From: Paraburkholderia silvatlantica | GTDB taxonomy: Bacteria > Pseudomonadota > Gammaproteobacteria > Burkholderiales > Burkholderiaceae | Length of the DNA: 64,000 nucleotides | NCBI RefSeq assembly: GCF_003096715.1 | Contig: NZ_QEOL01000022.1 | Location: 1 to 64,000, forward strand | Reading direction: 5' to 3' | Shown: one piece after another, positions 53,411 through 62,913 of the stretch | How positions within the stretch are numbered: the first letter of the stretch is position 1 | How the letters are laid out: each line of letters begins with the position of its first letter | The notes under the pieces: generated by a model | Told to the model about the DNA's origin: nothing | The model's database searches: none | Seen by the model: only the letters and a program-made list of their open reading frames with translations | Position numbers and translations under genes: made by a program

Positions 53411-54334
53411 CTACGCTTTCACGGCGTCCCGCCCTTCGATTTGCGCTTCGTCCTCGCGTTCGCCCTTGAGCGCGACAAGCGAAGCGGCAACGATCAGCAT
53501 ACCGCCGATCCACGCCGGCAAGCTAAGCCGCTCGCCGAGCCACACGCAGGCAAAGAGCGCGCCGAACACCGGCTCGCTGCCCATAAGCAGCGCCACGCGC
53601 GTGGGGCTGCTGCGGCTCACGGCGTAGTTCTGCACGAAGAACGCGAACAGCGTGCAGCCCGCCACGAGATAGATCACGCTGCCCCAGAACACGCCGTGCC
53701 CCTGCCAGTGCGGCAACGGTTGCCACTGGTCGGGCGCGACAGTGACCGCGAGCGCGGCGCAGCCGATCGAAACGACGGCGGACTGGACCGCCGTCACCGT
53801 CAGCGCCGGTACGGCGCCCGACTTCATCACGCGCTTGACCGCGCAAGTCGCCAATGCGCGCAGCAGCGCGGCCAGCACGACCAGCAGATCGCCGGGGCTC
53901 GCCGCCACATGGCCGCCCGTCAAGAGCAGCGCACCAAGCAGCGACACGCCGGCGGCCACCCATTCCACTGGCCGCGGCGCGCGCTTGAGCCACGCCCACT
54001 CCACGAGCGGCGTGAGCACCACGCAAAGGCTGATGAGAAACGCGGCGTTCGAGGCATTCGTGAGCGACACGCCAAACGTCTCCGCCAGAAAGATGCCGAG
54101 TAGCAGGATTCCCGCGAGGAGCACGCCGATCTGCTCGCGCCACGTCACATGACGCAGACCGCGCAACGCGGGCGACAGCAACACGAACGTGATGCCAAAG
54201 CGCAGCGCGAGCAGACCCAGCACCGGGTAGACGAGCAGCGCGCCCTTCACGACGCCATAGCTCGTGCCCCAGATAAGCGCGACGGCCACGAGCAGCAGAT
54301 CGACGGTGCGGGACGAACGGGTCAGAACATTCAT
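53411..54334 (-). CDS. EamA/DMT-family transporter
   Basis: 307 residues from the ATG at 54334, ten membrane helices in two EamA repeats (TVDLLLVAVALIWGTSYGVV, LGLLALRFGITFVLLSPALR; and second repeat GVFWGSVIYLVAGCTLFAFF, SPTRVALLMGSEPVFGALFA, GGMLIVAASLVALKGER). Family members export amino acids or other metabolites. The motif ALLMGSEPVFGALFACVWLG is typical of the last helices. It is divergent from the LysR gene at 54460 across 125 bp, and that regulator is the probable controller. No substrate can be assigned. Confidence 0.92.
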   Translation of the reverse strand: MNVLTRSSRTVDLLLVAVALIWGTSYGVVKGALLVYPVLGLLALRFGITFVLLSPALRGLRHVTWREQIGVLLAGILLLGIFLAETFGVSLTNASNAAFLISLCVVLTPLVEWAWLKRAPRPVEWVAAGVSLLGALLLTGGHVAASPGDLLVVLAALLRALATCAVKRVMKSGAVPALTVTAVQSAVVSIGCAALAVTVAPDQWQPLPHWQGHGVFWGSVIYLVAGCTLFAFFVQNYAVSRSSPTRVALLMGSEPVFGALFACVWLGERLSLPAWIGGMLIVAASLVALKGEREDEAQIEGRDAVKA

Positions 54335-54459
54335 GGGGAACAAGCCTACTGATGAGCCGGGGACGGACACATTGTCCGATAATGCTTTCGCGGCGATAAT
54401 CCACTTTTACCAAACATCATTTATGTTTCATATGCACAGATGACTTCGCCTTGCCTGCC

Positions 54460-55374
54460 ATGAATCCCGCTGACCTCCTGCCGCTTCTGCCCGATCTGAC
54501 CACCTTCGCCCGCGTGGTCGACGCCGGAAATTTCTCGGCCGCGGCGCGCCAGCTCGGCAGCACGCCTTCCACCGTGAGCCGTCAGATGCAGCGGCTTGAG
54601 CGCGCGCTCGGCACGCGCCTGCTGGAGCGCTCCACGCGCAGCCTGCGGCTCACGGAATCGGGCGCCGAGGTCTACCGCCACTGCACGGACATGGTCGAAG
54701 CCGCCGCGAGCGCGGCGCAAGCCGCCAGCCGCCTCACCGGCCGCCCGCATGGCCGCGTCAGCATCAGCGCGCCCATTTCGTTTGCGCAAAGCGTCATTCA
54801 TCCGCTGATTTCCGGCTTCCTGCGCGCCTATGAGGAGGTCGCGGTGCAGCTCGTCTTCACCGACCGCGACGTCGATCCGGTGCGCGACAGCGTCGATATC
54901 GTGATACGCCCGACGCCCACGCCGCCGCCGGGACTCGCCGCGCGGCGGCTCGGCACCCTGCAATGGATGCCGTGCGCATCGCCCGCCTACCTGCGCGCGC
55001 ACGGCACCCCGAAGCATCCGAGGGATCTCACCCGCCACGACTGTCTCTATCTCGGCGAAACACCCGACGACAACCGCTGGACCTTCCGGCGCGGCGCGCA
55101 GACGCATGCCGTCGAGGTGAAGGGCCGCTACATCGCCAACGATGTGGGCGCACGGCGCGATGCGGCGCTCGCGCACTGGGGTATTGCGAGCCTGCCCGAA
55201 TTCGCCGCGGCGGATGCGCTGCGCGAGGGCCTGCTCGTGCGGGTGCTGCCCGAGTGGTCGCTGGAACCGCGCGCGTACAGCGGCCCGGTGTGGATGCTCT
55301 ATCCGCCGAATCGCTTTCTGCCGCCGAAGGTGCGCGTGTTGATCGACTGGCTCGCGCAGCACATGCCCGGGTGA
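54460..55374 (+). CDS. LysR-family transcriptional regulator
   Basis: 304 residues from the ATG at 54460; a TTG three codons earlier is possible. The helix-turn-helix region reads LTTFARVVDAGNFSAAARQL, TPSTVSRQMQRLERALGTRL, LERSTRSLRLTESGAEVYRH, followed by a LysR substrate domain of the type with an RVSISAPISFAQSVIHPLI start. The wing ERSTRSLRLTESG puts it in the group near DmlR/AaeR. It is divergent from the EamA exporter, a common arrangement in which the regulator controls the exporter and itself. The ligand is unknown. Confidence 0.93.
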   Translation: MNPADLLPLLPDLTTFARVVDAGNFSAAARQLGSTPSTVSRQMQRLERALGTRLLERSTRSLRLTESGAEVYRHCTDMVEAAASAAQAASRLTGRPHGRVSISAPISFAQSVIHPLISGFLRAYEEVAVQLVFTDRDVDPVRDSVDIVIRPTPTPPPGLAARRLGTLQWMPCASPAYLRAHGTPKHPRDLTRHDCLYLGETPDDNRWTFRRGAQTHAVEVKGRYIANDVGARRDAALAHWGIASLPEFAAADALREGLLVRVLPEWSLEPRAYSGPVWMLYPPNRFLPPKVRVLIDWLAQHMPG

Positions 55375-55500
55375 CCGGCGGCATACGCCCCCCGCCCTTG
55401 AGACGATCGGGCATGAACTTGAGCAGCGTCGACATTCACCCTCGCGCGTGGACCTCCTAGACTGGTCACGACAACGAATGCCTGAACCTTTCAAGGAAAC

Positions 55501-56901
55501 ATGATGCAAACCCTGCGAACGGATGTCGCCATCATCGGCGCCGGCACGGCGGGACTTTCCGCTTACCGCGCCGCGAAAGCAGAAGGTGCGAGCGCAATCA
55601 TCATCGAAGGCGGCGCTTACGGGACGACGTGTGCGCGTGTGGGCTGTATGCCCTCGAAGCTGCTGATCGCGGCTGCCGAGGCGGCGCACGCGGTGGCCAT
55701 GGCGCCGCGTTTCGGCGTGAATCCGCTCGGTATGGAAATCGACGGCCGGGCCGTGATGGAGCGCGTGCGCAGCGAGCGGGACCGGTTCGTCGGTTTCGTC
55801 GTGAACAGCACGCTCGCCCTGCCCGAAGCGGACCGCCTGGTCGGGCACGCCCGCTTCATCGACGACGGCCTGCTCCAGGTTGGCGAGCACACGCAGGTGC
55901 GCGCGAAAAGCGTCGTGATCGCTACGGGCTCGACGCCCGCGGTACCGGAATCGCTCGCCGGACTTGGCGACCGGCTCATCGTCAACGACGACGTGTTCGC
56001 CTGGGAGGACTTGCCGCGCAGCGTGGCGGTGGTCGGTGCGGGCGTGATCGGTCTGGAACTCGGCCAGGCGCTTGCGCGCCTCGGCGTACGGGTCACCTTG
56101 TACGGCGGCTCGCACGGCAGCGTGGGACCGCTCACGGACCCGCGTCTGATAGGCGAAGCGCATCGCGTGTTTGGCGCGCAAATGAGCTTCGAAACGCAGG
56201 GACGCGTCGTAGCGGCTACGCGCAGCGATGCGGGCGTGACGCTGCGGTACGCCCGTGCGGATGGTACGCAGTCCGAAGACACGTTTGATTACGTTCTGGC
56301 GGCAGCGGGCCGGCACCCCAACGTGGCGAACCTGGGTCTGGCGAACACCTCGCTTGAACTCGACGCGCACGGCGCGCCGCGCTTCGACGCGGCTACGCTG
56401 CAAGTCGGCACCGCGCCGGTGTTTTTGGCCGGCGACGCCAACGACGTGCTGCCGCTGCTGCACGAAGCCGCCGACGAGGGCCGCGCCGCAGGCCGCAATG
56501 CGGCTCGCTTTCCCGAAGTCGAACCCGTTGCGCGCCGTGCTCCGCTTGCGATCGTGTTTTCCGATCCGCAAATCGCCATGGTTGGCAAGTCACATCGGGA
56601 ACTGGTGGAAGGCAGCTTCGTGACGGGCGCCGTGAGCTTCGCGGACCAGGGCCGCAGCCGCGTGATGCTCAGGAACCACGGCATCGGCCACGTATACGTG
56701 GATCGCGCGACACGGCGCTTCGTGGGTGCGGAATGGCTCGGGCCGGCGGCGGAGCATATCGGGCACCTGCTCGCGTGGAGCGTGCAGATGGGACTCAGCG
56801 TGGACGACATGCTGGCGATGCCTTTCTATCACCCGGTGGTAGAGGAAGGCTTGCGCACGGCTCTGCGCGACGCCGCCTCGCAGCTGAATCACCATGGCTA
56901 G
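55501..56901 (+). CDS. dihydrolipoamide dehydrogenase-like flavoenzyme
   Basis: 466 residues, class I pyridine-nucleotide disulphide oxidoreductase. FAD motif VAIIGAGTAGLSAYRAA at 9-25. The redox disulphide is Cys 44 and Cys 49 in TTCARVGCMPSK (C-x4-C). The NAD motif is VAVVGAGVIGLELGQALARL (about 176-195), the second FAD contact is PVFLAGDANDVLPLLHEAAD, and the dimerisation-domain His-Glu pair lies in MPFYHPVVEEGLRTAL. It should reoxidise dithiols with NAD. There are no E1/E2 genes nearby, so it may serve something other than 2-oxoacid dehydrogenases; the annotation could be closer to a soluble mercuric- or other disulphide-reductase relative. A broken alcohol dehydrogenase fragment follows 52 bp later. 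Confidence 0.92.
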   Translation: MMQTLRTDVAIIGAGTAGLSAYRAAKAEGASAIIIEGGAYGTTCARVGCMPSKLLIAAAEAAHAVAMAPRFGVNPLGMEIDGRAVMERVRSERDRFVGFVVNSTLALPEADRLVGHARFIDDGLLQVGEHTQVRAKSVVIATGSTPAVPESLAGLGDRLIVNDDVFAWEDLPRSVAVVGAGVIGLELGQALARLGVRVTLYGGSHGSVGPLTDPRLIGEAHRVFGAQMSFETQGRVVAATRSDAGVTLRYARADGTQSEDTFDYVLAAAGRHPNVANLGLANTSLELDAHGAPRFDAATLQVGTAPVFLAGDANDVLPLLHEAADEGRAAGRNAARFPEVEPVARRAPLAIVFSDPQIAMVGKSHRELVEGSFVTGAVSFADQGRSRVMLRNHGIGHVYVDRATRRFVGAEWLGPAAEHIGHLLAWSVQMGLSVDDMLAMPFYHPVVEEGLRTALRDAASQLNHHG

Positions 56902-56953
56902 TCGAAATTCGCCTGGTTATCCTCTTCAACTCGCAACGGCGCACACACTGTCA

Positions 56954-57043
56954 ATGAAAGCACTCGTCCTCAGTCGATACGACGGACCGCTCGAACTGGC
57001 CAGGCTCGACCGCCCGCAGCCGCAAGCGGGCCAGGTGCTCGTG
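56954..57043 (+). pseudogene. truncated zinc-type alcohol dehydrogenase fragment
   Basis: From the ATG at 56954 the frame encodes MKALVLSRYDGPLELARLDR then PQPQAGQVLV, the classical first 30 residues of the zinc-type (MDR) alcohol dehydrogenase / quinone oxidoreductase family. After about 57043 the frame continues FRLRAPFNAVPPSDAQ, with none of the conserved RVHASGVNP-type continuation, and runs into the 3' end of the convergent ABC permease gene (stop at 57063). The remaining 300 or so residues of the enzyme are absent. It looks like the 5' end of a gene cut by a deletion or rearrangement whose other end lies next to the transporter operon. Confidence 0.75.
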
Positions 57044-57062
57044 TTCAGGCTGCGGGCGCCCT

Positions 57063-57950
57063 TCAATGCTGTACCCCCCAGCGACGCACAGTCACCCTCT
57101 CCAGCGTATCGAACACCAGATGCTCAACGAGCAGTCCAATCACGATCACAGCCGCAAGCCCGGCAAAGACACGATCGGTATAAAGCTCGTTCCGGTTCTG
57201 AAAGATATACCACCCAAGCCCGCCCTGTCCGGCGCTAGCGCCAAATACAAGTTCCGCCGCGATCAGCGTGCGCCATGCGAAAGCCCAGCCCACGCGCAGT
57301 CCCGCGATGATCGAGGGCAGCGCCGCAGGCACGAGTATCAGCACGACCTGGCGCAGCCCGCTCAAACCGTAGTTGCGCCCCGCCATGCGCAGCGTGGCCG
57401 GAACACCGAGAAAGCCGGTATACATATTGAGCGCGAGCGGCCAGAGCACCGCATGCACGAGCACGAAGAGCAGGCTGCCGGTGCCAAGCCCGAACCAGAG
57501 CAATGCAATAGGCAGGAGTGCGATGGAAGGCAGCGGATTGAACATCGCCGTCAGCATGGCAAGCACATCGCGCCCCACGCGCGTGGAAACCGCGAGCGAC
57601 GTGAGCACGAAAGCAAGCACCACGCCGATAGCATAGCCGCGCAGCAGCACCGACATCGATATGCCGGTTTTGACGAGCAATTCGCCGCTCGCAATGCCCT
57701 GCACGAATGCGGCGAACGTCGCGCCGAAGGTCGGCACGAGCAGATCGTTCGCGACAATCCGCGCCGCGATCTCCCAGCCCGCAACAAGCATGAGCGCGAT
57801 GAGTGTGCGGCGAAACCAGCCCGCGTCGAGCACGTGCCGCGCGAGCGGCAGGGGCGCCGAGTCCGCGCCCGCCTGAACCGGCAGCAAGGGTCGCTCGTAT
57901 TCCGCGCGCACGGGCGGCAAGGGCGGCAGCGTCTGGTGTGGCGTGCTCAT
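57063..57950 (-). CDS. ABC transporter permease, SsuC/TauC type
   Basis: 295 residues, about six membrane spans (ALMLVAGWEIAARIVANDLL, AIGVVLAFVLTSLAVSTRV, LPSIALLPIALLWFGLGTGS). The EAA loop is seen in GRNYGLSGLRQVVLILVPAA, and the C-terminal half has VGWAFAWRTLIAAELVFGAS. It belongs to the nitrate/sulfonate/taurine permease subfamily. Its ATG overlaps the ATPase stop (57947-57950). Last gene of a four-gene minus-strand operon: dioxygenase, binding protein, ATPase, permease. Its stop abuts the alcohol dehydrogenase fragment. Confidence 0.93.
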   Translation of the reverse strand: MSTPHQTLPPLPPVRAEYERPLLPVQAGADSAPLPLARHVLDAGWFRRTLIALMLVAGWEIAARIVANDLLVPTFGATFAAFVQGIASGELLVKTGISMSVLLRGYAIGVVLAFVLTSLAVSTRVGRDVLAMLTAMFNPLPSIALLPIALLWFGLGTGSLLFVLVHAVLWPLALNMYTGFLGVPATLRMAGRNYGLSGLRQVVLILVPAALPSIIAGLRVGWAFAWRTLIAAELVFGASAGQGGLGWYIFQNRNELYTDRVFAGLAAVIVIGLLVEHLVFDTLERVTVRRWGVQH

Positions 57951-58900
57951 CGGCTGGCCTCCTTCACGGCTTCGGTTTCGCTATCGGTCTCGAACAACAG
58001 GCGATGGATGCGCGCCACACTCTCGCGAAAGTCCACGCCCCCCACGCTCGCATGCGAATACGCGTGACTGTTGACCTCCGCGCGCGCGCGTCCCGGATGC
58101 GGCGAGAGCAGCAGGATACGGTTGCCGACCACGAGCGCCTCCTCGATCGAATGCGTGACGAACAGCAACGTGAAGCGCGCGTCGTCCCAAAGGCGCAGCA
58201 ACTCTTCCTGCATCTTGCGGCGCGTGAGGGCATCGAGCGCGGCAAAGGGTTCGTCCATCAGCAGCACGCGCGGTTGCATGGCGAGCGCACGCGCTATCGC
58301 GACGCGCTGCTTCATGCCACCCGAAAGCGTGTGCGGGTACGCGTCGGCGAAGGCGGCGAGTCCCACCTTGTCGAGATAATGGAGCGCACGTTCGCGCGCT
58401 TGCACGCGCGACAGTTTGCGCGCGACGCGCAACGGAAACGCCACGTTCTCGGCCACGGTTTTCCAGGGCGGCAACTGATCGAACTCCTGGAACACCACCA
58501 CGCGATCCGCGCCCGGTCCGCATACCGGTTCGCCCGCCAGCGAGATCGATCCCGACACCGGCTCGATAAAGCCCGCTATCGCCTTGAGCAAAGTGGACTT
58601 GCCGCAGCCCGAAGGCCCGAGCAGCACGAAGCGGTCAGCACCGTAGACGTCGAAGCTCACGTCCTGCGTGGCGCGCACGATGCGCTCGCGGCTGCGATAT
58701 TCGAGGCTGACGTTTTCGATGGCGAGCAGGCGCTCGCTGTGTCGTCCGGCCTCGACGGTATGTTCGGTATGCGCAGGCCGCTCGCCCACAACAACGCGTT
58801 GCGCCGCGCCCGTTTCGCGACGCACTGCAGGAGCGCGCTGCCAGAGTCTAGTGGTGGTGACGTTCACTTTTCGCAAATCCAGCGGATAAAACCTCAACAT
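57947..58900 (-). CDS. ABC transporter ATP-binding protein, SsuB/TauB type
   Basis: 317 residues from the ATG at 58900; an open frame reaches back to 59083 and a GTG at 58867 is also possible, so the start is uncertain. The first 50 residues are basic and unlike typical SsuB. The ATPase core is intact: Walker A GPSGCGKST, Q-loop VFQEFDQLPPWKTV, signature LSGGMKQRVAIARALAMQPR, Walker B VLLMDEPFAALDALTRR, and H-loop FVTHSIEEALVVGNRILLLS. It powers the sulfonate-type importer with the permease it overlaps by four bases. The 134-bp gap to the binding protein gene carries no hairpin I could see. Confidence 0.92.
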   Translation of the reverse strand: MLRFYPLDLRKVNVTTTRLWQRAPAVRRETGAAQRVVVGERPAHTEHTVEAGRHSERLLAIENVSLEYRSRERIVRATQDVSFDVYGADRFVLLGPSGCGKSTLLKAIAGFIEPVSGSISLAGEPVCGPGADRVVVFQEFDQLPPWKTVAENVAFPLRVARKLSRVQARERALHYLDKVGLAAFADAYPHTLSGGMKQRVAIARALAMQPRVLLMDEPFAALDALTRRKMQEELLRLWDDARFTLLFVTHSIEEALVVGNRILLLSPHPGRARAEVNSHAYSHASVGGVDFRESVARIHRLLFETDSETEAVKEASR

Positions 58901-59034
58901 ACTGGCATCCGGCGCGCCGCCCAACCAATGAATCGACATATTCAAACCGGGCCTGCTCATAAGCGCGAAATCTTCGCCACCATTGCGAACGGGCCCAAAA
59001 AGGGCCCGCTCCCTGGCGCTGATGCCGTGCTTGC

Positions 59035-60090
59035 TCAACTGCCGTTGGCAACCGCCGGATCGTCGAAGAAGTAATCGCGCCACGACTTCGGCTCGTTGCG
59101 GATCGCGCCGACTCGATACATGAATTGCGCGAGCGCGAGCGTATTCTGAGGCGCGGTCTTGAACTGAACCTGCGGATCGCGCAAGATCTTCAGGAGCAGA
59201 TTGCGGTCGATCTTCGAGTCGTTCACGCGAATATAGATATCCGCAGCCTGCTCGGGGTGCGCCGCGATGAAATTCGCCGCGTCGGCGAGCGCCGCCACGA
59301 ATGCGCGATAGGTCTTCGGGTTCTCGTCACGGAACTTCTGCGTGGCGTAAAGCACCGTGGCCGAACTCGGCCCGCCCAGCACGTCGTACGAGTTGAGCAC
59401 GATATGCGCCTTCGGGTTGGCCGCCAGTTCCTGCTGCTGGAACGGCGGATTGCCGAAATGCGCCGTGATCACACTGCTGTTGGCGATGATCGCGGCAGTG
59501 GCGTCCGGATGCGGAATGGCCTGGCTGTACGGGTCGAGCCGGTCGAACTGCTTCTCGCCCCACTGCTTCGCCGCCGCATACTGCAGCACGCGCGACTGCA
59601 CGGATACGCCCACGGCCGGCACGGCAATGCGGTCCTTGCTCGTGAAATCGGCAATCGTCCTGACGTTCGGGTCCGTGCTCACGAGGTAATACGGCAGATT
59701 GCCGAGCGATGCCACGCCTTTCACGTTCTGCCTGCCATGCGTGCGGTCCCACACCGTGAGCAGCGGACCCACGCCCGCACCAGCCACGTCCACCGCGCCG
59801 GAAAGCAGCGCGTCGTTCACGGCCGCGCCGCCAGAAAGACGCAGCCAGTCGACCTTGATATCCACGCCGGATTTGCGCCCCTCCTGCTCGATGAAATGCT
59901 GGTCGCGCGCGACGTTGAGCATCAGATACACGACGCCGAACTGCTCCGCAATGCGGATCTGCCCTTCTGCACGCGCGGATGCCGGCGCACCCAGCCCAAA
60001 CGACGCGAGCGCAATGGCGAGTGACGCTGTGCCCGCGCGGCGCCATACGTTCGCGCGCTTCGCGAGCGCGTTTCCGATAGAAAGCGACAT
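59035..60090 (-). CDS. ABC sulfonate/nitrate-type substrate-binding protein
   Basis: 351 residues. A signal peptide is at about 1-42 (ASLAIALASFGLGAPASARA, cleavage near ARAEGQ). The periplasmic-binding-protein fold of the SsuA/NMT1 class follows: IRIAEQFGVVYLMLNVARDQ, VDWLRLSGGAAVNDALLSGA, VDVAGAGVGPLLTVWDRTHG, FGNPPFQQQELAANPKAHIV. It captures a substrate, probably an alkyl sulfonate or taurine given the adjacent TauD-like enzyme, and presents it to the permease. It lies 62 bp downstream of the dioxygenase gene. Confidence 0.92.
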   Translation of the reverse strand: MSLSIGNALAKRANVWRRAGTASLAIALASFGLGAPASARAEGQIRIAEQFGVVYLMLNVARDQHFIEQEGRKSGVDIKVDWLRLSGGAAVNDALLSGAVDVAGAGVGPLLTVWDRTHGRQNVKGVASLGNLPYYLVSTDPNVRTIADFTSKDRIAVPAVGVSVQSRVLQYAAAKQWGEKQFDRLDPYSQAIPHPDATAAIIANSSVITAHFGNPPFQQQELAANPKAHIVLNSYDVLGGPSSATVLYATQKFRDENPKTYRAFVAALADAANFIAAHPEQAADIYIRVNDSKIDRNLLLKILRDPQVQFKTAPQNTLALAQFMYRVGAIRNEPKSWRDYFFDDPAVANGS

Positions 60091-60152
60091 ACTTCAGATT
60101 CCTTTTTATTTTCTGCAATATCGAACGCGCAAGAAAAACCCCGCGGCGCGCA

Positions 60153-61058
60153 TCAAAATGGCGTGTCGCCTTCGATGGTGGTGCGATAAAGCTTACGGCG
60201 CAGATGATCAGGCGTGCCCGCCGCGAGATGCATGAGCGAGCGGTTGTCCCAGAACACGAGATCGTGCTCGCGCCACTTGTGGCGGTAGCAATGCTCTGCG
60301 CGCACGCTATGCGCGAACAGCGCGTCGAGCAGCGCACGGCTTTCGTCCTCGGGTAGATCGACGATGCGCGTCGTGAAATGCTCGCTCACGAACAGCGCCT
60401 TGCGGCCAGTTTCCGGGTGCGTGCGCACGACGGGATGCACAACGGGCTTCACCTGCGCGATCTGCTCCGCCGTCAGGTTCGGCCGCCACGGGCTGCGCGC
60501 CTGGAGTTCCGCATAGCGCGCGAGATAGGTGTGCTCGGCGAGCCGCCCTTGCACGGCGCTGCGCAAATGCGCAGGCAGCGTGTCCCACGCGAGATGCATG
60601 TTGGCGAACAGCGTGTCGCCGCCCTCTGCGGGCAACTCCTTCGCGTGCAGCAGCGAACCGAGGCTCGGCTTCTCCTTGTATGAGAGATCGGAATGCCAGA
60701 AGTGTCCGGCGTCGCCAAGGCCAATGGGCTTGCCGTTCTCCACGATGTTCGAGACGATCAGCACCTCCGGGTGGCCCGCCAGCGCGAACTGATGCAGCAC
60801 GTGGATCTGCAACGGACCGAAGCGGCGGCTGAACTCGACCTGCTGCTCCGGCGTGATGCGCTGGTCGCGAAACACGAGCACATGGTGATCGAGGTGCGCG
60901 CGATGAATGCGCGCGAAGTCTTCGCTCGACAACGGCTGCGCGAGATCGAGACCCACCACTTCCGCGCCAAGCGGCGCATCCAGGGGAAGAATGTCGAACC
61001 GTTGGGACGCGTGTGCGCTCGATGCGGCAGAAGCGACGAATGGGGCGGTGGTAGTCAC
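60153..61058 (-). CDS. TauD/TfdA-family 2-oxoglutarate dioxygenase
   Basis: 301 residues. The Fe(II) ligands are His 122 and Asp 124 in GHFWHSDLSYKEKPS (H-x-D) and a distal His near 277 in FWDNRSLMHLAAGTPDHLRR, whose Arg near 288 would hold 2-oxoglutarate. Other family motifs are LVFRDQRITPEQQVEFSRRF and HPVVRTHPETGRKALFVSEH. It should hydroxylate a substrate next to a heteroatom, releasing sulfite from sulfonates in TauD-like members; TfdA-like ether cleavage is an alternative. It leads the operon with a sulfonate-type ABC transporter, which favours sulfur scavenging. Confidence 0.9.
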   Translation of the reverse strand: MTTTAPFVASAASSAHASQRFDILPLDAPLGAEVVGLDLAQPLSSEDFARIHRAHLDHHVLVFRDQRITPEQQVEFSRRFGPLQIHVLHQFALAGHPEVLIVSNIVENGKPIGLGDAGHFWHSDLSYKEKPSLGSLLHAKELPAEGGDTLFANMHLAWDTLPAHLRSAVQGRLAEHTYLARYAELQARSPWRPNLTAEQIAQVKPVVHPVVRTHPETGRKALFVSEHFTTRIVDLPEDESRALLDALFAHSVRAEHCYRHKWREHDLVFWDNRSLMHLAAGTPDHLRRKLYRTTIEGDTPF

Positions 61059-61218
61059 GCAGCAAGCCTTTCAGGTAAGCAAAGGTTTCAATCTACGTGA
61101 TCCGCCCACCGCCTGACAACGAAGCAAATCCGATACGTTTATCCGTTCGAGTCATAAAGGCGCTGTTAAGGCATACGGCGGCGTGGCGATCTCGGCGATC
61201 TCGCGGCCCACCTCACCC

Positions 61219-62913
61219 CTACTGCCCGCCCCCGTACATATCGAGCAGCATCAGCGTCACGCCGTTGGTCCAGCCGAAACCGTCCTGCAACGGGTATTCG
61301 CCGCCCCCACCGCCGCCTTCGCCCGCGCCCTCGACGATATATTTCTCCACGAGCTTTTGCTGCGTGTTATAGACGTTCTCGACGTCGGCGAGAAAACGCG
61401 TGCCGACCGGCTTCGCGAGATCGCTGCGCCCGTATTGCCTGAGGCCCTGGATGGCGATCCAGTGCAGCGGCGCCCAGCCGTTCGGCGCATCCCATTGCTG
61501 GCCGGTGTTGTAGACCGATGTGGCGAGGCCGCCCTGCTGGAGCAGCACCTTTTCCATCGTCTGCGCCGTCTTCTTCGCGCGCTCGGGCCACGCCACACCC
61601 GCCATCAGCGGATACATCATCGCGGGTGTCTGGTTTTCGCGCGACTTGCCGAGCTGCCAGTCGTAGTCGCCGTAGTAGCCCTTGTTGTTCCAGAGGTAAC
61701 GGTTGATGCCTTCGGCGCGGCGCGCGGCATAGCCGGCGAACTGCCCCACGCAGCCGAAATCGCGCGCGACTGTGCAGGCGCGCACGATCGTCGTCTCCAG
61801 ATGGAACAGGAGGCTATTCAGATCGACGGGAATGATCGACGTGGTGCGCACGGTCCAGAGATTCTGGTTGTCGCCGAACCAGCGCGAGCTGAAGTCCCAG
61901 CCGCTTTCGGCAGTGGCGCGCAGGTCGCGGTAGACCTCGCTGGCGGGGCGGCCCGCGGCCTGCTGCGCGGTCTGGACGTCTTCGATATACGACTCGTCGC
62001 GCGGCGTGTCGAGTTCGTCCCAGTAACGGTTGAGCACGGTGCCGTCGCGCAGCACGACCACATTGCGCGTGGCTTGCCCGCGCGGCGTGCTGCTCGCTCC
62101 CTGCATCCAGTACGCATACTCCTTGCGCAATGCCGGCAGGTACTTCTGATAAACGCTGTTTCCTTCCTTTTGCGCCGCAAGTTCCACCATGTACGAATAG
62201 AACGGCGGTTGCGAGCGGCTCAAGTAATAGGTGCGATTGCCGTTCGGAATATGGCCGAAGGTGTTGATCAGGTAGGCGAAGTTGTCGAGCACGTCGTCGA
62301 CGAGATCTTCATGGCCGGACTCCTGGAGCCCGAGCATCGTGAAGTAGGTGTCCCAGTAATAGCCCTCCCTGAAGCGCCCGCCCGGCACCACATAGGGCTT
62401 CGGCAGCGGCACGAGCGAGCTGTTGTCGGGCGCCGACGTGGTCGTGCGCGTGAGACCGGCCCATAGCCAGTCGATGTGCTGGCGCAGGGTCTGCCCCGCC
62501 GGCGGCGTGAGGCTCTGGTCGGGCGGCGGCGTGAAGTACTGGTTTACGAAATTCAGCAACGAGAAGCCGGGTTGGTTCTTCTGCGCTTCGTAAAGCTGAA
62601 CGATGGTTGCGGGGTCCGTGTTCGGCGTCGAATCGACGAAAGTCTTCTGGTCGGAGAAGATCTGCGCGGTCTGTACCGCCACGAAAAGATCGCGATACAG
62701 AATATCGGGCGCGGGCGGCAGCGGCGCACCCACCTGCGTGTCGGCGAAACAGTTTGCGCAGGCAAAAAAAAGCGTGGCGACACTGGCTGCGCTGATGGCA
62801 ATGCGCGAACGCTGCGGCGACTTTCGGGGCGGGAGTGACTGTAAGCTTGCTTGAATGCGATGCGCATCGTTTGGCGATGCGGCGTGGTTGCGAGATTGCA
62901 GCTGCGTGCTCAT
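61219..62913 (-). CDS. treA: periplasmic alpha,alpha-trehalase, GH37
   Basis: 564 residues from the ATG at 62913, preceded by AAGGAGG four bases away. A signal peptide is present but long (cleavage after about residue 57, CANCFADTQ). GH37 signatures: [20 protein letters not shown] (about 174-193) and [20 protein letters not shown] (about 477-496). Other blocks are [20 protein letters not shown] and the C-terminal glycine-rich [20 protein letters not shown]. It hydrolyses trehalose to glucose in the periplasm under osmotic stress or as a carbon source. Single-gene unit; the gene after it (an acidic protein) is on the same strand 305 bp upstream. Confidence 0.95.
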   Translation of the reverse strand: MSTQLQSRNHAASPNDAHRIQASLQSLPPRKSPQRSRIAISAASVATLFFACANCFADTQVGAPLPPAPDILYRDLFVAVQTAQIFSDQKTFVDSTPNTDPATIVQLYEAQKNQPGFSLLNFVNQYFTPPPDQSLTPPAGQTLRQHIDWLWAGLTRTTTSAPDNSSLVPLPKPYVVPGGRFREGYYWDTYFTMLGLQESGHEDLVDDVLDNFAYLINTFGHIPNGNRTYYLSRSQPPFYSYMVELAAQKEGNSVYQKYLPALRKEYAYWMQGASSTPRGQATRNVVVLRDGTVLNRYWDELDTPRDESYIEDVQTAQQAAGRPASEVYRDLRATAESGWDFSSRWFGDNQNLWTVRTTSIIPVDLNSLLFHLETTIVRACTVARDFGCVGQFAGYAARRAEGINRYLWNNKGYYGDYDWQLGKSRENQTPAMMYPLMAGVAWPERAKKTAQTMEKVLLQQGGLATSVYNTGQQWDAPNGWAPLHWIAIQGLRQYGRSDLAKPVGTRFLADVENVYNTQQKLVEKYIVEGAGEGGGGGGEYPLQDGFGWTNGVTLMLLDMYGGGQ

